The notes: generated from the sequence alone by a model not told the origin. 64,000 nt of DNA from Pseudoalteromonas sp. '520P1 No. 423' (GCF_001269985.1 NZ_BBZB01000001.1:620001-684000), one strand, 5' to 3'. Counted from the stretch's first letter, positions 8,721 to 18,852 are shown. Numbers and translations are program-made.

Positions 8721-9491
8721 ATGTCTGATCTTAAAATTGCTGCACAAACTGCACTTGGATTAATGGATTTAACAACCTTAAACGATAACGATACCAATGA
8801 AATCGTTGCTTCACTTTGTCAGCAAGCTAAAACGAGCGTAGGTGAAACTGCCGCAATTTGTATTTACCCGCAATTTATTCCAGCTGCTAAAGAAGCACTA
8901 AAAAACCTTAAAGCATCAAATATTAAAATAGCGACAGTTACAAATTTCCCCCATGGTAATGATGATGTTGCTACAGCCGTTACACAAACACAGCAAGCAG
9001 TTGATTTGGGTGCTGACGAAGTTGATGTTGTTTTTCCTTACCGCGCCTTAATGGCTGGTAATTCTCAAGTAGGTTTTGATTTAGTATCGGCGTGTAAACA
9101 AGCTTGTGGCGATGATGTTTTACTGAAAGTAATAATTGAATCAGGTGAGCTAAAAACGTCTGAGTTAATTAAATTAGCCAGTGAGCTGTCAATTGATGCC
9201 GGTGCTGACTTTATTAAAACGAGCACTGGCAAAGTATCAATTAATGCTACTTTAGAATCAGCTGACATCATGCTTAATGTGATAAAAAATAAAAAACCTA
9301 ACGTGGGCTTTAAAGCTGCTGGTGGCGTAAGAGTGGCAAGTGACGCAAAAGAGTATTTAGACTTAGCAGTAAAAATCATGGGTTCAGATTGGATTAATGC
9401 CAGACACTTTAGGTTTGGCGCATCTAGTTTATTAGCTGATTTATTATCAACTTTAGAAGTTGAACATCAAGTTCAATCAAATAGTTACTAA
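8721..9491 (+). CDS. deoC: Deoxyribose-phosphate aldolase
   Basis: 256 aa class I aldolase that cleaves 2-deoxyribose-5-phosphate to acetaldehyde and glyceraldehyde-3-phosphate in deoxynucleoside catabolism. The Schiff-base lysine lies in FIKTSTGK, and the second active-site lysine in GFKAAGGVR. Length fits E. coli DeoC (259 aa). ATG 8721 is chosen over the in-frame upstream ATG at 8673, because GGAG lies 6 bp before it and the family begins at this point. The following gene, deoD, is destroyed, and no deoA or deoB is in the window, so the salvage operon is incomplete here. Confidence 0.95.
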   Translation: MSDLKIAAQTALGLMDLTTLNDNDTNEIVASLCQQAKTSVGETAAICIYPQFIPAAKEALKNLKASNIKIATVTNFPHGNDDVATAVTQTQQAVDLGADEVDVVFPYRALMAGNSQVGFDLVSACKQACGDDVLLKVIIESGELKTSELIKLASELSIDAGADFIKTSTGKVSINATLESADIMLNVIKNKKPNVGFKAAGGVRVASDAKEYLDLAVKIMGSDWINARHFRFGASSLLADLLSTLEVEHQVQSNSY

Positions 9492-9500
9492 GGGAAGCTG

Positions 9501-9897
9501 ATGCAACTCCTATATCAATGCAGCTTCCGATGATTTTGCACAAACAGTATTATTTCCAGGCGATCCATTAAGAGCAAAATATATCGCTGATACTTTTTTA
9601 ACTGATGTAAAACAGGTTAATAATGTACGAAACATGCTTGGTTTTACTGGTTATTACACGAGTAAAAATGGTGAACAATTAAGAGTATCAGTAATGGGTT
9701 CTAGCATGGGTATTCCATCATGATCCATTTATGCTAAAGAGTTAATTACAGAGTATGGTGTAAATGCATTATGTGTATTGACTGTATCAGACCATATTCG
9801 CACGGGCGAACAAACAACTGCACAAGAACGTGAAACATCATTTAATGAAATGATCTCATTAACATTAGAATCGTTATTAAAAAGTCAGATTATTTAG
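9501..9897 (+). pseudogene. deoD: Decayed purine nucleoside phosphorylase (DeoD type)
   Basis: The remnant clearly matches Deo[27 protein letters not shown], then [10 protein letters not shown], and at the end [17 protein letters not shown]. Lesions: the first 20 bases lack two single bases relative to the expected ATGGCAACTCCTCAT start. The cysteine codon of the conserved PSCSIY is TGA (9721-9723). About 110 residues are missing in frame, the sequence jumping from GVN directly to [10 protein letters not shown] (junction near 9755-9770). DeoD would convert purine (deoxy)nucleosides to base and (deoxy)ribose-1-phosphate. It lies 9 bp after deoC, as in intact deo operons. Confidence 0.9.
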
Positions 9898-10231
9898 TTT
9901 TATAATTGTTTCACTATAAGGGCTATTTTTATAGTTCTTATTTATATCTACTCAATTACAAATAAAATGCACTAAATAGGCATGTTTATGCTTAATAATA
10001 CAAATTCAAATGATGATCTCATAATCAAGTAATTTGTAATATTTTCTATGATTCAAACTCTTAGAGGTAATTTATATATTATTTATCATACTCTTAAAAA
10101 AATAGTTGAATAAGTATTTAAATCAATAGATTAGTTATTTGGTTTTGGGTAACAATTTGTTTTTATTTTTTCTGGTTAAGATGATTTTGTTCCGCTAAGC
10201 TTGCCATTTTAGGGTAAGAGAAAATATTAAA
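9898..10231. other. Intergenic region
   Basis: About 334 bp, very AT-rich, between the deoD remnant and the symporter fusion gene. I see no gene, repeat or clear promoter. Confidence 0.3.
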
Positions 10232-12394
10232 ATGAAAAAACTGTTTGCGTACCTAAGTAAGGCAAACTTAATGTTATGGGCTTTAATATTAGGTATTGTA
10301 GTAGGGCTTATTTTTGGTGAAAGAGTTCAGTGGATGTCTCCTATTGGCGCTGCTTTTATTAAACTTATGCAGATCACTATTTTCCCATATATTGTTGTTT
10401 CTCTTATCGTTGGTTTGGGTAAATTTGAGCCAAGCCAAGTTAAATCCATTATTCTAAAAGCTGTGATTATGATGCTCTCTTTATGGGGGGTTGGTATTGT
10501 GGTTATTTGGTGTTTTGCATTTACATTACCACATCATGATGCGGGCACATTTTTCTCATCTGCTTTAGTTGCTACACGTCCAGATATTGATTTTGTAGCG
10601 CAATATATACCTGCAAATCCATTTGCTTCAATGGCTGAAGGTAACGTGCCTGCGTTAGTGGTTTTTTGTATTGCGTTAGGTACGGCACTAATGGGTAATG
10701 TACGTAAAAGTAGCCTACTTAATATATTAGATGTATTGGGTGAAGGGTTATCGGTTATCTCTAAAAAGATGATTAAGATATTTCCAATTGGTATTTTTGC
10801 AATTACAGCGAGTACTGCCGGAACTATTAGCTTAGAGCAAATAAACAACTTACAAGTCTATTTTGTATTAGTGGTATTAACTACATTGTTTTTAATATTT
10901 GTATTATTGCCTATGCTGGTTTCGGCACTGACGCCGGTAAAATATAGAGATGTGATTGGCATTGCACGAAATGCACTGATCACCGCCTTTACTACGGGCA
11001 GTGTGTTCATCACGCTACCTGTGATCACTGAAGGCATTAAAGACTATATGCATAAACGTGAAATCGCAGATGCGCAATCAGATCATGTTGCTGAAGTATT
11101 AGTACCTATCGCATTTACTTTTCCAAGCTTAGGAAAGTTAACAACATTACTGTTTGTTGCTTTTTCAGCTTGGTTAACTGGGCATGAAATCGGTTTTGAA
11201 GAAGTTCCCTCTCTCACATTAACTGCACTGTTAAGCTACTTTGCAAACGTACATATTGCTATTCCTTATTTATTAGATGCAGCCAGAGTACCCGCTGATG
11301 CTTATCAATTATATTTAGCCATGTCGGTATTGACGGCAAAATTTGTATCGCCTACCTCGGTTGCTTATATCATTAGTTTTACTTTATTAAGTATCTTTTA
11401 TATTCGCTCAGAATTGAGTTTTAAACGTGTAAAAACCGTATTTAACTTAGGTATTGTAGGTGTAGTTTTACCAAGTTTGATGCTGGTGGCATTTATGCTT
11501 AATAGCAAACTAAGTGAGTCTGGCACGGCATCAGATGAAATAATCGCTAATATGCAAGTGGCAACAAAGGTACCTGCTGATGTGTTAAGTTTTGTGCCTA
11601 AAGCATATGAAGCGGGTCAGTTATCCTTAACTAATATTGATGTGATTAAAAAGCGTAAATTACTTCGTGTTGGTTATATGGCTGAAAACGCCCCATTTTC
11701 ATATTTTAATCGTAAACATGAGTTAGTTGGTTTTGATATTAGTTTGGCTCATGAATTAGCCGCAGATTTAGAAGTAAAAGTGGAGTTTATTCCATTTAAA
11801 AAAGATCAATTAGCGCAATATTTAAATAAAGGTTACTTTGATATTGCCATGTCAGGCTTAGAAATTAATGTGAGAGATTTAGAAAAGGTGACCTATTCAG
11901 ATCCTGTTTTAGAATTACAGCTAGCATTAGTAACTAAAGATCATCGCATGAAAGAATTTAGTTCAAGAGAGAAAATACTAGAGCATGAACCTTTATTATT
12001 TGCCAGTGTTGAGCATCAGCCCTTTTTGAAAAAAGTATCTCAGCAACAACCTAGCCTACACTTTAAAACCATAGATAATTATCGAGATTTTTTTGAAGGA
12101 AAAAATCAATATGATGCGCTTGTAATAAGTGCTGAAGCCGCATTTTCTTGGACTATGTTTTACCCTGAATATGGTGTTGTTGTACCAGAAAATGCGAGTA
12201 CTAAATACCCAATTGGATTTGCGGTTTCTAAGCGACACTTAGATTTAAATAACTATTTTAATTCTTGGTTAGATATAAAGCAGGCCAATGGAAAAGTGCA
12301 AAAATTCTATGATTATTGGATATTAGGAAAAGGCAGTAAACCTAAGGTTAAGCGTTGGTCTGTGATAGATGAAGTAACATCTATAAACCCATAA
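10232..12394 (+). CDS. Dicarboxylate/amino-acid:cation symporter fused to a periplasmic solute-binding domain
   Basis: 720 aa. Residues about 1-430 are a DAACS (SDF, GltP/DctA-like) symporter: repeated hydrophobic segments, ITIFPYIVVSLIVG near the N-terminus and the re-entrant-loop region TTGSVFITLP near residue 260. Residues about 470-700 are an SBP_bac_3 (ABC-type amino-acid-binding) domain starting KRKLLRVGYMAENAPFSYF, with GFDISLAHELA and YFDIAMSGLEI. The binding domain would sit in the periplasm, after a last helix (near 415-435). A secondary transporter with its own tethered receptor is uncommon; the ligand is probably an acidic amino acid or dicarboxylate (inference). Monocistronic with its own terminator. 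Confidence 0.85.
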   Translation: MKKLFAYLSKANLMLWALILGIVVGLIFGERVQWMSPIGAAFIKLMQITIFPYIVVSLIVGLGKFEPSQVKSIILKAVIMMLSLWGVGIVVIWCFAFTLPHHDAGTFFSSALVATRPDIDFVAQYIPANPFASMAEGNVPALVVFCIALGTALMGNVRKSSLLNILDVLGEGLSVISKKMIKIFPIGIFAITASTAGTISLEQINNLQVYFVLVVLTTLFLIFVLLPMLVSALTPVKYRDVIGIARNALITAFTTGSVFITLPVITEGIKDYMHKREIADAQSDHVAEVLVPIAFTFPSLGKLTTLLFVAFSAWLTGHEIGFEEVPSLTLTALLSYFANVHIAIPYLLDAARVPADAYQLYLAMSVLTAKFVSPTSVAYIISFTLLSIFYIRSELSFKRVKTVFNLGIVGVVLPSLMLVAFMLNSKLSESGTASDEIIANMQVATKVPADVLSFVPKAYEAGQLSLTNIDVIKKRKLLRVGYMAENAPFSYFNRKHELVGFDISLAHELAADLEVKVEFIPFKKDQLAQYLNKGYFDIAMSGLEINVRDLEKVTYSDPVLELQLALVTKDHRMKEFSSREKILEHEPLLFASVEHQPFLKKVSQQQPSLHFKTIDNYRDFFEGKNQYDALVISAEAAFSWTMFYPEYGVVVPENASTKYPIGFAVSKRHLDLNNYFNSWLDIKQANGKVQKFYDYWILGKGSKPKVKRWSVIDEVTSINP

Positions 12395-12417
12395 TATTGA
12401 CCCGCAGCCTATTAAGT

Positions 12418-12455
12418 AAAGTCAGATAAAATATATATGATCTGACTTTATTTCA
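12418..12455 (+). terminator. Stem-loop terminator after the symporter fusion gene
   Basis: AAAGTCAGAT (12418-12427) and ATCTGACTTT (12440-12449) pair perfectly around a 12-nt AT loop, followed by ATTTC. The T-tract is short. Confidence 0.55.
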
Positions 12456-12538
12456 TTACTATCATTCCCTGCATATACTTAGTAAAAATCAGGCAATGAA
12501 CGTTTAAACGATTAACTATTTAATAATAGAGTGAATTT

Positions 12539-13021
12539 ATGAACATAACCTTAGTGGGTGGCATTGTTATTGGCATTTTTATTATGGCCTTACTCTATGT
12601 ACGAGGTGAAAACTATCGTAAAGAACTAGAGCGTACTAAAGCGCTTTATAATAAAGTTAATCGTGAAACCCGCTACCTAACAGATGTTGTACTTGAACTG
12701 GCTAAAGAAGAGCAAAGAGTATTACTTGAAAGGTTTAATCGTTTTAAACAACGTGGCACACCAAACTTGGAGTTATTAAAGTTTACAAGCCTATTAATTG
12801 AGGCATATGAGGTTGTAATAAGTGAAGCGACCGTAGGCCATAAAACGGTTCATGAGGCTTTTAAGGGGTATGCAAATAATAATACTAATATCGGTTTTGA
12901 AGAGTTTAATAATTATTTGATACAAACTAGTGCTAATAAAAGGCAATATTGGGCAAAAAATACGCTGAATGATTATATTGATTTGTGTAAAGTAATGCTT
13001 GATGAATTAGAACTTAGTTAG
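12539..13021 (+). CDS. Hypothetical membrane-anchored protein
   Basis: 160 aa. One N-terminal transmembrane helix (about residues 3-21) is followed by a long charged helical region, probably coiled coil (residues 25-70), and a mixed C-terminal domain. No known motif. The next gene starts 8 bp after its stop, so the two are likely co-transcribed. Function unknown. Confidence 0.65.
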   Translation: MNITLVGGIVIGIFIMALLYVRGENYRKELERTKALYNKVNRETRYLTDVVLELAKEEQRVLLERFNRFKQRGTPNLELLKFTSLLIEAYEVVISEATVGHKTVHEAFKGYANNNTNIGFEEFNNYLIQTSANKRQYWAKNTLNDYIDLCKVMLDELELS

Positions 13022-13029
13022 GATGCAGT

Positions 13030-13956
13030 ATGTTTTTTATGGATGTTGGCAAGCAAGTAACTGAAACACCACAATCTCAATTATGTTGTGATAAAAATAC
13101 AGTACAATACGCAGAACTTAAATATGTAAAACTTTCTTTTATTCCTCTCTTTCCATTTTCTACCCACTATCAAACACAGTGTAAAATATGTAAATCTACT
13201 ATAGAAGCGCCTAAAAAGAGAATAAGTATACTGAGTGTTTTTAATAAATTTATTGGTATTATAATTGTTTTATTTATCGCTTTGTATTTTTGGCAAGGCC
13301 ATCAAGATGATATTGCAAAGGAGTTTGATGTATTAAAGGCACCTCAGAAATATGATTTTTATTTAATAGATAATAACCGCTTTAATAAAGTGCAAAGCCA
13401 AAGGACTGAATTTGTTATTGCTAAAGTGATATCCGCAAATAAAGATGCGATTGAAATTGTGATAAGTAATTATATTTACTCACGAAAGCGAGATTTAATA
13501 AAAGCGATACGTTTAGATACCTTAGTTTTTGATGACTTCTTTCCATCAAAAAGTCAGTTTATAACACCAGCTGAATTAAACACGCTTTATAAAGAGGAAA
13601 TTGTTTATCGGGTATTAAGACCATTTAATTATACTTTGTTTGGTGGTGTTGCTGTGCGTCCAACTATGCCAGAGAAGCTTTACAAAGGTTATAATCCAAC
13701 GCCATTAAACCAAGCAGGTATTAGAAGCTATCGAAACGATGACTTTGTTGAAGCAATGTCTTTATTTAAGCAAGCTGCTGAGCAAGGTGATGCATGGGCG
13801 CAAATTAATTTGGCGCAAATGTATAGAGATGGTGAAGGGTCTAAAGTTGATAATTCTCAGGCGTTACATTGGTATGGTGAGGCTGTGAAACGAGGGAATA
13901 AAACTGCTGAATTTGAATACCAACAGCTTTGTAAGAAAGTGACAGTTTGCAAATAA
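13030..13956 (+). CDS. Zinc-ribbon, single-TM protein with Sel1-like repeats
   Basis: 308 aa. The N-terminal 60 residues look like a zinc ribbon (Cys19, Cys20, then CKIC at 51-54). A transmembrane helix follows at about 70-90. The C-terminal 90 residues hold two Sel1-like TPR-family repeats (AMSLFKQAAEQGDAWAQINL and ALHWYGEAVKRGNKTA), typical protein-binding scaffolds. The middle part is unassigned. It is coupled to the 12539 gene, so both may act together at the inner membrane; the partner and role are unknown. Confidence 0.7.
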   Translation: MFFMDVGKQVTETPQSQLCCDKNTVQYAELKYVKLSFIPLFPFSTHYQTQCKICKSTIEAPKKRISILSVFNKFIGIIIVLFIALYFWQGHQDDIAKEFDVLKAPQKYDFYLIDNNRFNKVQSQRTEFVIAKVISANKDAIEIVISNYIYSRKRDLIKAIRLDTLVFDDFFPSKSQFITPAELNTLYKEEIVYRVLRPFNYTLFGGVAVRPTMPEKLYKGYNPTPLNQAGIRSYRNDDFVEAMSLFKQAAEQGDAWAQINLAQMYRDGEGSKVDNSQALHWYGEAVKRGNKTAEFEYQQLCKKVTVCK

Positions 13957-14010
13957 CTTTGCTGTGAAGTTTTATAGGTAGTATGTCTAGATATCGAATA
14001 TTATCTATAT

Positions 14011-14044
14011 AATTAGGCTGAAAAATTTCAGCCTAATTTATTTT
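14011..14044. terminator. Bidirectional terminator
   Basis: A perfect 13-bp inverted repeat (AATTAGGCTGAAA and its complement, 2-nt loop, 14011-14038) lies between convergent genes, with T-rich flanks on both strands. Confidence 0.7.
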
Positions 14045-14095
14045 ATGTTTTTTCCACGTAGTGGGATTTAATAAAGCTGCGTAGCCGCTTTATTA

Positions 14096-15433
14096 TTACA
14101 TCACGTTATATTCATCTTCCCAGAAGAATTTTTCTTCACCAAACGCAGGTTTTAAGCCGTCTAACCAAGTTGCTTTTTCATCATATTTAGCAAAAAATGG
14201 ACGCTGAACCCAATCAGGATTACGTGCTTGAATAAAGCGTAAAACAAATACTTTTTCGCCCATAATTTCAGTTACGCCTGATACTTCTACTTTACCTGGA
14301 CCCGCACTCATTGAAGGACCACGTACCGTTCTACTTACACCAGAAACATTCTGATATGCATCACGGAATATTTCCCATGTCTTATAAAGAGGTAGTTCGA
14401 AGTAGCGTTTAGCGCCCGTATCACGTTCAATGAACATATAATAAGGGATCATGCCTAGTTGAGTTTGCAGCTTCCACATTTCAGACCACATTTCAGGATC
14501 TGTATTTATGTTGTTTAATAATGGTGCTTGAGTGCGTATTTGTGCACCTGTTGCACGAATGCGTTTTATTGCTTCTAGTGTTACAGGCGATCTTAATTCT
14601 TGAATATGGTTGATATGCGCCATGAAAGAAACATGTTTACCAGCATCTACTAATTCTTTAATAAGCGCTAATAAATCATCTGCATCTGGATCTGTTACAT
14701 AGCGGTGTGGCCAGAAAGTTAAAGATTTAGTACCAATTCTGATAGTACGAATATGGTCAAACTCTGGTTTTTTAAGCTCTTCTAGGTATCCACGTACTTT
14801 ACCAGTGCGCATAACCATAGGATCGCCGCCTGTCATTAATAAGTCAGTTACTTCAGTATGTTCTTTTAAGTAGCGGTGTAACTCATCGGCATCGTGATTA
14901 TTAAAACGTGTTGCTTTACCTACAAACTGTGCCCAGCGGAAACAGAAAGTACAGTATGCATGACAATACTGGCCTTGAGATGGGAAAAACAGCACAGTTT
15001 CTTTGTATTTATGCTGCATACCATTTACGGTTTCACCGTCAAGTTCAGGTACGTTTTTATCCATTTGACCCGCAGGATGTGGATTTAACTTATTTCTGAT
15101 TTTCTGTGCCAATTCTAATATTTGATCAGCGCTTGGATCCGTTTTTAATAAGGTAGCCATTAAGTCATATGACTCATCATCTAACATGCCGCGTTGTGGG
15201 AATGTTAGCTGAAATACTGGATCATTAGGTACTTTATGCCAATCAATCAGTTCATCAATAACAAAGTTATTCACCCTAAAAGGAAAAACGCTTGCAACAA
15301 CGCGCATCTCAAATCTAAGATGCTCAGGAAGCTGTGAAAGAGCCTCGATTTTGTCGATTTGTCTATGTTGATAAACTTGAAAACGAGGAGCTTGATAAGC
15401 CCCAATGTCTTGGATTTGTACTACTTGATTCAT
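14096..15433 (-). CDS. KamA-family radical SAM aminomutase (lysine 2,3-aminomutase-like)
   Basis: 445 aa from ATG 15433; a TTG 42 bases upstream is in frame but less likely. The radical-SAM cluster motif CHAYCTFC (CxxxCxxC) binds the 4Fe-4S cluster, and LLMTGGDPM is the family SAM/PLP region. SAGPGK near the C-terminus is the counterpart of the Gly-rich lysine site that holds PLP in lysine 2,3-aminomutase. It is longer than EpmB (about 340 aa), the EF-P lysine modifier, and no epmA or efp is adjacent. A free amino-acid aminomutase is therefore more likely than EF-P modification, but the substrate is not shown by sequence. Monocistronic. Confidence 0.75.
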   Translation of the reverse strand: MNQVVQIQDIGAYQAPRFQVYQHRQIDKIEALSQLPEHLRFEMRVVASVFPFRVNNFVIDELIDWHKVPNDPVFQLTFPQRGMLDDESYDLMATLLKTDPSADQILELAQKIRNKLNPHPAGQMDKNVPELDGETVNGMQHKYKETVLFFPSQGQYCHAYCTFCFRWAQFVGKATRFNNHDADELHRYLKEHTEVTDLLMTGGDPMVMRTGKVRGYLEELKKPEFDHIRTIRIGTKSLTFWPHRYVTDPDADDLLALIKELVDAGKHVSFMAHINHIQELRSPVTLEAIKRIRATGAQIRTQAPLLNNINTDPEMWSEMWKLQTQLGMIPYYMFIERDTGAKRYFELPLYKTWEIFRDAYQNVSGVSRTVRGPSMSAGPGKVEVSGVTEIMGEKVFVLRFIQARNPDWVQRPFFAKYDEKATWLDGLKPAFGEEKFFWEDEYNVM

Positions 15434-15742
15434 ATAATTCAGTATCGCCCGATAAAAAGCCGGCCATGATACCAATAATTGACTTAGGCTTCATCTTTTT
15501 TGTGTGATTTTTATACTAAATGTCAGTTTTATTATCTAAGGTGATGTAAAGTTAAGTTATTTAGCTGCTAATTGTAAGCAAAAGCAAATAGGCTATTTCT
15601 TAGCGAGCATTTGTTTGCTAATTTATGGTGAGGTTAGCTTTAATTTATAATAGCTATCTCAAATCATATCTGTTGGCTTATATCTTTAAATAACCTGTTG
15701 TATTTGGTTATTTAAATGCATTTAATATTATCGAGGAAGTTA

Positions 15743-18655
15743 ATGAAGCAGCAAAAGATTAAATTGGTTGCACTGTGTATAGCTGCAACACTAGGAGCAA
15801 GTGCTTTAACCGCTTGTTCTAATAATTCAAATATGACCTCTCAATCACAGCAAGGCACTATGCAATCAAATCAAATTATTAAAAGTCAAAATGACCGAAG
15901 AGACTACCGTTTTATAGAATTAGATAATGGTCTTAAAGTTGCGTTAGTATCAGATGTCACTGCGGATAAAGCTGCAGCCTCACTAGATGTGCATATTGGC
16001 CATATGAGCGACCCTGCAGATAGGCATGGCTTATCTCACTTTTTAGAGCATATGTTGTTTTTAGGTACTAAAAAGTATCCAAAAGTAGGCGGTTATGATG
16101 AATATTTAAAAGCTAATGGTGGCTGGTCAAATGCAGGCACAGGTCAACAACATACAAATTACTTTTTTGAAGTGAATCAGGGTGCTTTTAATGAAGCATT
16201 AGATAGATTCGCACAATTTTTTATCTCTCCTACTTTAGATCCTGAATATGTAGAGCGCGAAAAAAATGCAGTGCACTCTGAGTATCAGATGAAAATAAAA
16301 GATGATGCGCGCCGTATTAGAGAAGTGCGCAAAGAAACGTCAAATCAAGCGCATCCTGCAAGCCAGTTTTCTGTTGGTAATTTAGATACTTTAGCCGATA
16401 GAGAAGATTCAAAGCTAGTTGATGATTTAAAAGCGCAATATAAAAAATATTATTCAGCAAGTCGCATGGCTTTATCTGTTGTTGGTAAAGAAGATTTAGA
16501 TACGCTAGAAACTTGGGTTAGAGAAAAGTTCTCGGCAGTACCAACTAATGGATCAATTTCTCAGCCTGAAACTGTTGAACCTTATCTTGAAGAGCAGTTA
16601 GCAGTACGCATTGATATTGAACCAATGAAAGATGTGCGAACCCTAACTCTTAATTTTCCAGTACCAAGTTCGCTAGCGCATTATAAAGAAAAGCCGCTGA
16701 CTTTTATTAGCCATATATTAGGTAATGAAGGTGAGGGTAGTCTATTTAGTTATTTAAAGCAGCAAGGTTTGATTGAATCTTTAGGTGCTTATCATTATGG
16801 TCCTGATGATTTTGAATTATTTACAGTGAGCATGAACCTCACTAAAAAAGGTTTAGCTGATTATCAACAGGTAACAGAAGCGACTTTTGCATATTTAAAA
16901 TTAATCGCATCAAAAGGACTTAATCCGGCTTATTTTGAAGAGTTAAAGTCTGTGGCAGATACCAGCTTTAAGTTTCAAGAAAAACACTCAGCAGCAAATA
17001 CGGTGCAAAATTTATCAGGGCAATTACAGTATTATTCACCTGAGCATCTACTAAATGCTGACTATATTTATCAAGATTTTTCAGCTGAAATTGTAAATCA
17101 GTACTTAGATTTATTAATACCAAGTAATATGCGTCAAACTCGAGTCGCTAAAGGTCTTGAAACCGATAAAGTACAAGCTGAATATAATACGCCATATTTA
17201 ATGGCTAAACTGACTCAAGCTGAGTTAGATAAATATCAAAACCCAAAAGTAATAGAAGCGCTTAAGTTACCAAAAGAAAATCCATTTATAGCAAAAAATC
17301 TTAAATTAAAAACCATTACTTCTGATGCTGTAAATCCTGAGGTTGTTTTTGAAAAGCCGGGTTTTAAACTTTGGCATAAGCAAGATACTGAGTTTAAAAT
17401 TCCTAAGGCCTCTGTGAATATTCAAATTTATTCTGATGAAGCAGGCAAAGATGCAGAATCGCGCGCTAAAAATACTTTATATAATGCTTTATTAAAAGAC
17501 AGCTTAAATGAGTTTGGTTATCCGGCAAAACAAGCGGGCTTAAATTATAACTTATGGTCTACAAACCGTGGTATGGGGTTTGGTGTAAATGGTTATGATG
17601 AAAAACAAGTTGAGTTACTAGTTACAATTAATAAGCGTATAAGAAATTTAACAATAGATCCTGCTGCATTTGAATTACATAAAGCGCGCTTAATACGTAG
17701 TTGGAATAATGCGAAATTTGACCGTCCTTATTCACAAAGTTTATCTGCTTTATCTCAAGTGCAAAGAACAAAAGTATATGCGGCAAGTAAATTAGCAAAA
17801 GCATTAGAAGCAGTAAATATAGAAGAACTAAAGTCTTATATTGAAAGTTTTCATCGTGAAATTGAAATTGAAGCTCTAGTGCATGGCAATATGACAAAAG
17901 AAGAATCCATATTGCTTGCTAATAATTTGTATGCTCTCAACTTAACCGGCTCTAAAGCTAAAGTGCGCGCTGAGAAAGTGGTTAAGCTTAATAATAGTGA
18001 TGCAACTTTAGTAAGAGAGCTCGATGTTGATCATAATGATTCATCATTAGTATTAAGTTATGTGAGCGATGATTCATCACTTGATAGCAGAGCCCATTTT
18101 GCTTTAATCGGGCGTGTAATAAACGCACCTTTTTATAAAGCGATCCGTACTGAACAGCAGTTAGGCTATATAGTCGCTGGTCGTTCTCGTATGTTAGAAG
18201 ACTTACCGGGTTTATTCTTTTTAGTGCAGTCACCAAAAGCTGGACCTGTAGAATTACAGCGCCGTATCTCTGCATTTCTAACTGGTTTTGATGAGCAACT
18301 TACTCAAATGACACAAGAACAATTTACAGATTATAAAGAGGGTTTAATTAAAGACTTAAAAGCAAAAGATAAAAACTTGAATGAGCGTACGTCACATTAT
18401 TGGGCTGAAATTAATGCAAAGGAATTTAACTTTGACAGTGATAAGCAATTGATATCAGCTATTGAGAAGTTGAGTCAGAATGACATTCAAGATTTTTATA
18501 ATAAAGCGATGTTAAAAATTAAACCGATTTTAGTACGTAGTTTTGGTAAAGCACATCGTATGGATGAAGATTATAAAGCAGCACAAAAAGAGACTAATAT
18601 CTGTAGAACAAATCCGTGTTTTGTTGAGCAGTTAAAAACCAGTGTGCGGTTTTAA
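15743..18655 (+). CDS. M16 insulinase-family zinc metalloprotease, lipoprotein (pitrilysin-like)
   Basis: 970 aa. The signal peptide ends in lipobox LTAC, predicting a periplasm-facing lipoprotein. The inverted zinc motif HxxEH is in HGLSHFLEHMLF, about 30 residues after the start of the mature catalytic domain, and a third ligand glutamate follows in NAVHSEYQMK. The three further M16 domains account for the length, close to E. coli pitrilysin (962 aa). It probably degrades peptides and small unfolded proteins. The ATG at 15743 has GAGGAAG before it; an upstream in-frame ATG (15716) would spoil the signal peptide. Followed by a strong terminator. Confidence 0.9.
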   Translation: MKQQKIKLVALCIAATLGASALTACSNNSNMTSQSQQGTMQSNQIIKSQNDRRDYRFIELDNGLKVALVSDVTADKAAASLDVHIGHMSDPADRHGLSHFLEHMLFLGTKKYPKVGGYDEYLKANGGWSNAGTGQQHTNYFFEVNQGAFNEALDRFAQFFISPTLDPEYVEREKNAVHSEYQMKIKDDARRIREVRKETSNQAHPASQFSVGNLDTLADREDSKLVDDLKAQYKKYYSASRMALSVVGKEDLDTLETWVREKFSAVPTNGSISQPETVEPYLEEQLAVRIDIEPMKDVRTLTLNFPVPSSLAHYKEKPLTFISHILGNEGEGSLFSYLKQQGLIESLGAYHYGPDDFELFTVSMNLTKKGLADYQQVTEATFAYLKLIASKGLNPAYFEELKSVADTSFKFQEKHSAANTVQNLSGQLQYYSPEHLLNADYIYQDFSAEIVNQYLDLLIPSNMRQTRVAKGLETDKVQAEYNTPYLMAKLTQAELDKYQNPKVIEALKLPKENPFIAKNLKLKTITSDAVNPEVVFEKPGFKLWHKQDTEFKIPKASVNIQIYSDEAGKDAESRAKNTLYNALLKDSLNEFGYPAKQAGLNYNLWSTNRGMGFGVNGYDEKQVELLVTINKRIRNLTIDPAAFELHKARLIRSWNNAKFDRPYSQSLSALSQVQRTKVYAASKLAKALEAVNIEELKSYIESFHREIEIEALVHGNMTKEESILLANNLYALNLTGSKAKVRAEKVVKLNNSDATLVRELDVDHNDSSLVLSYVSDDSSLDSRAHFALIGRVINAPFYKAIRTEQQLGYIVAGRSRMLEDLPGLFFLVQSPKAGPVELQRRISAFLTGFDEQLTQMTQEQFTDYKEGLIKDLKAKDKNLNERTSHYWAEINAKEFNFDSDKQLISAIEKLSQNDIQDFYNKAMLKIKPILVRSFGKAHRMDEDYKAAQKETNICRTNPCFVEQLKTSVRF

Positions 18656-18745
18656 GTTTACATTACGCGACTGAAGTCCCGTCTACTTAGATTGGACTAA
18701 AGTCTGTTGATTAATAGCTTAAGCTTTATTGAGTTATGATTATAA

Positions 18746-18785
18746 AAAAGACCGAAAAGAGATAACTCGTTTCGGTCTTTTTTGT
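18746..18785 (+). terminator. Rho-independent terminator after the M16 protease gene
   Basis: AAAAGACCGAAA (18746-18757) and TTTCGGTCTTTT (18770-18781) form a 12-bp stem with a 12-nt loop, followed by further Ts. Confidence 0.85.
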
Positions 18786-18852
18786 TACTTATCGAGGCTA
18801 AAGCACAGTCTACTTAATTAGAAAAGTAGATGGGAGTTTAGTCCCCTATAAC

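Noticed and set aside
9721..9723. TGA at a conserved Cys of deoD as a selenocysteine or recoded codon
   Set aside because: deoD also has frameshifts and a large deletion, so the TGA is best seen as decay.
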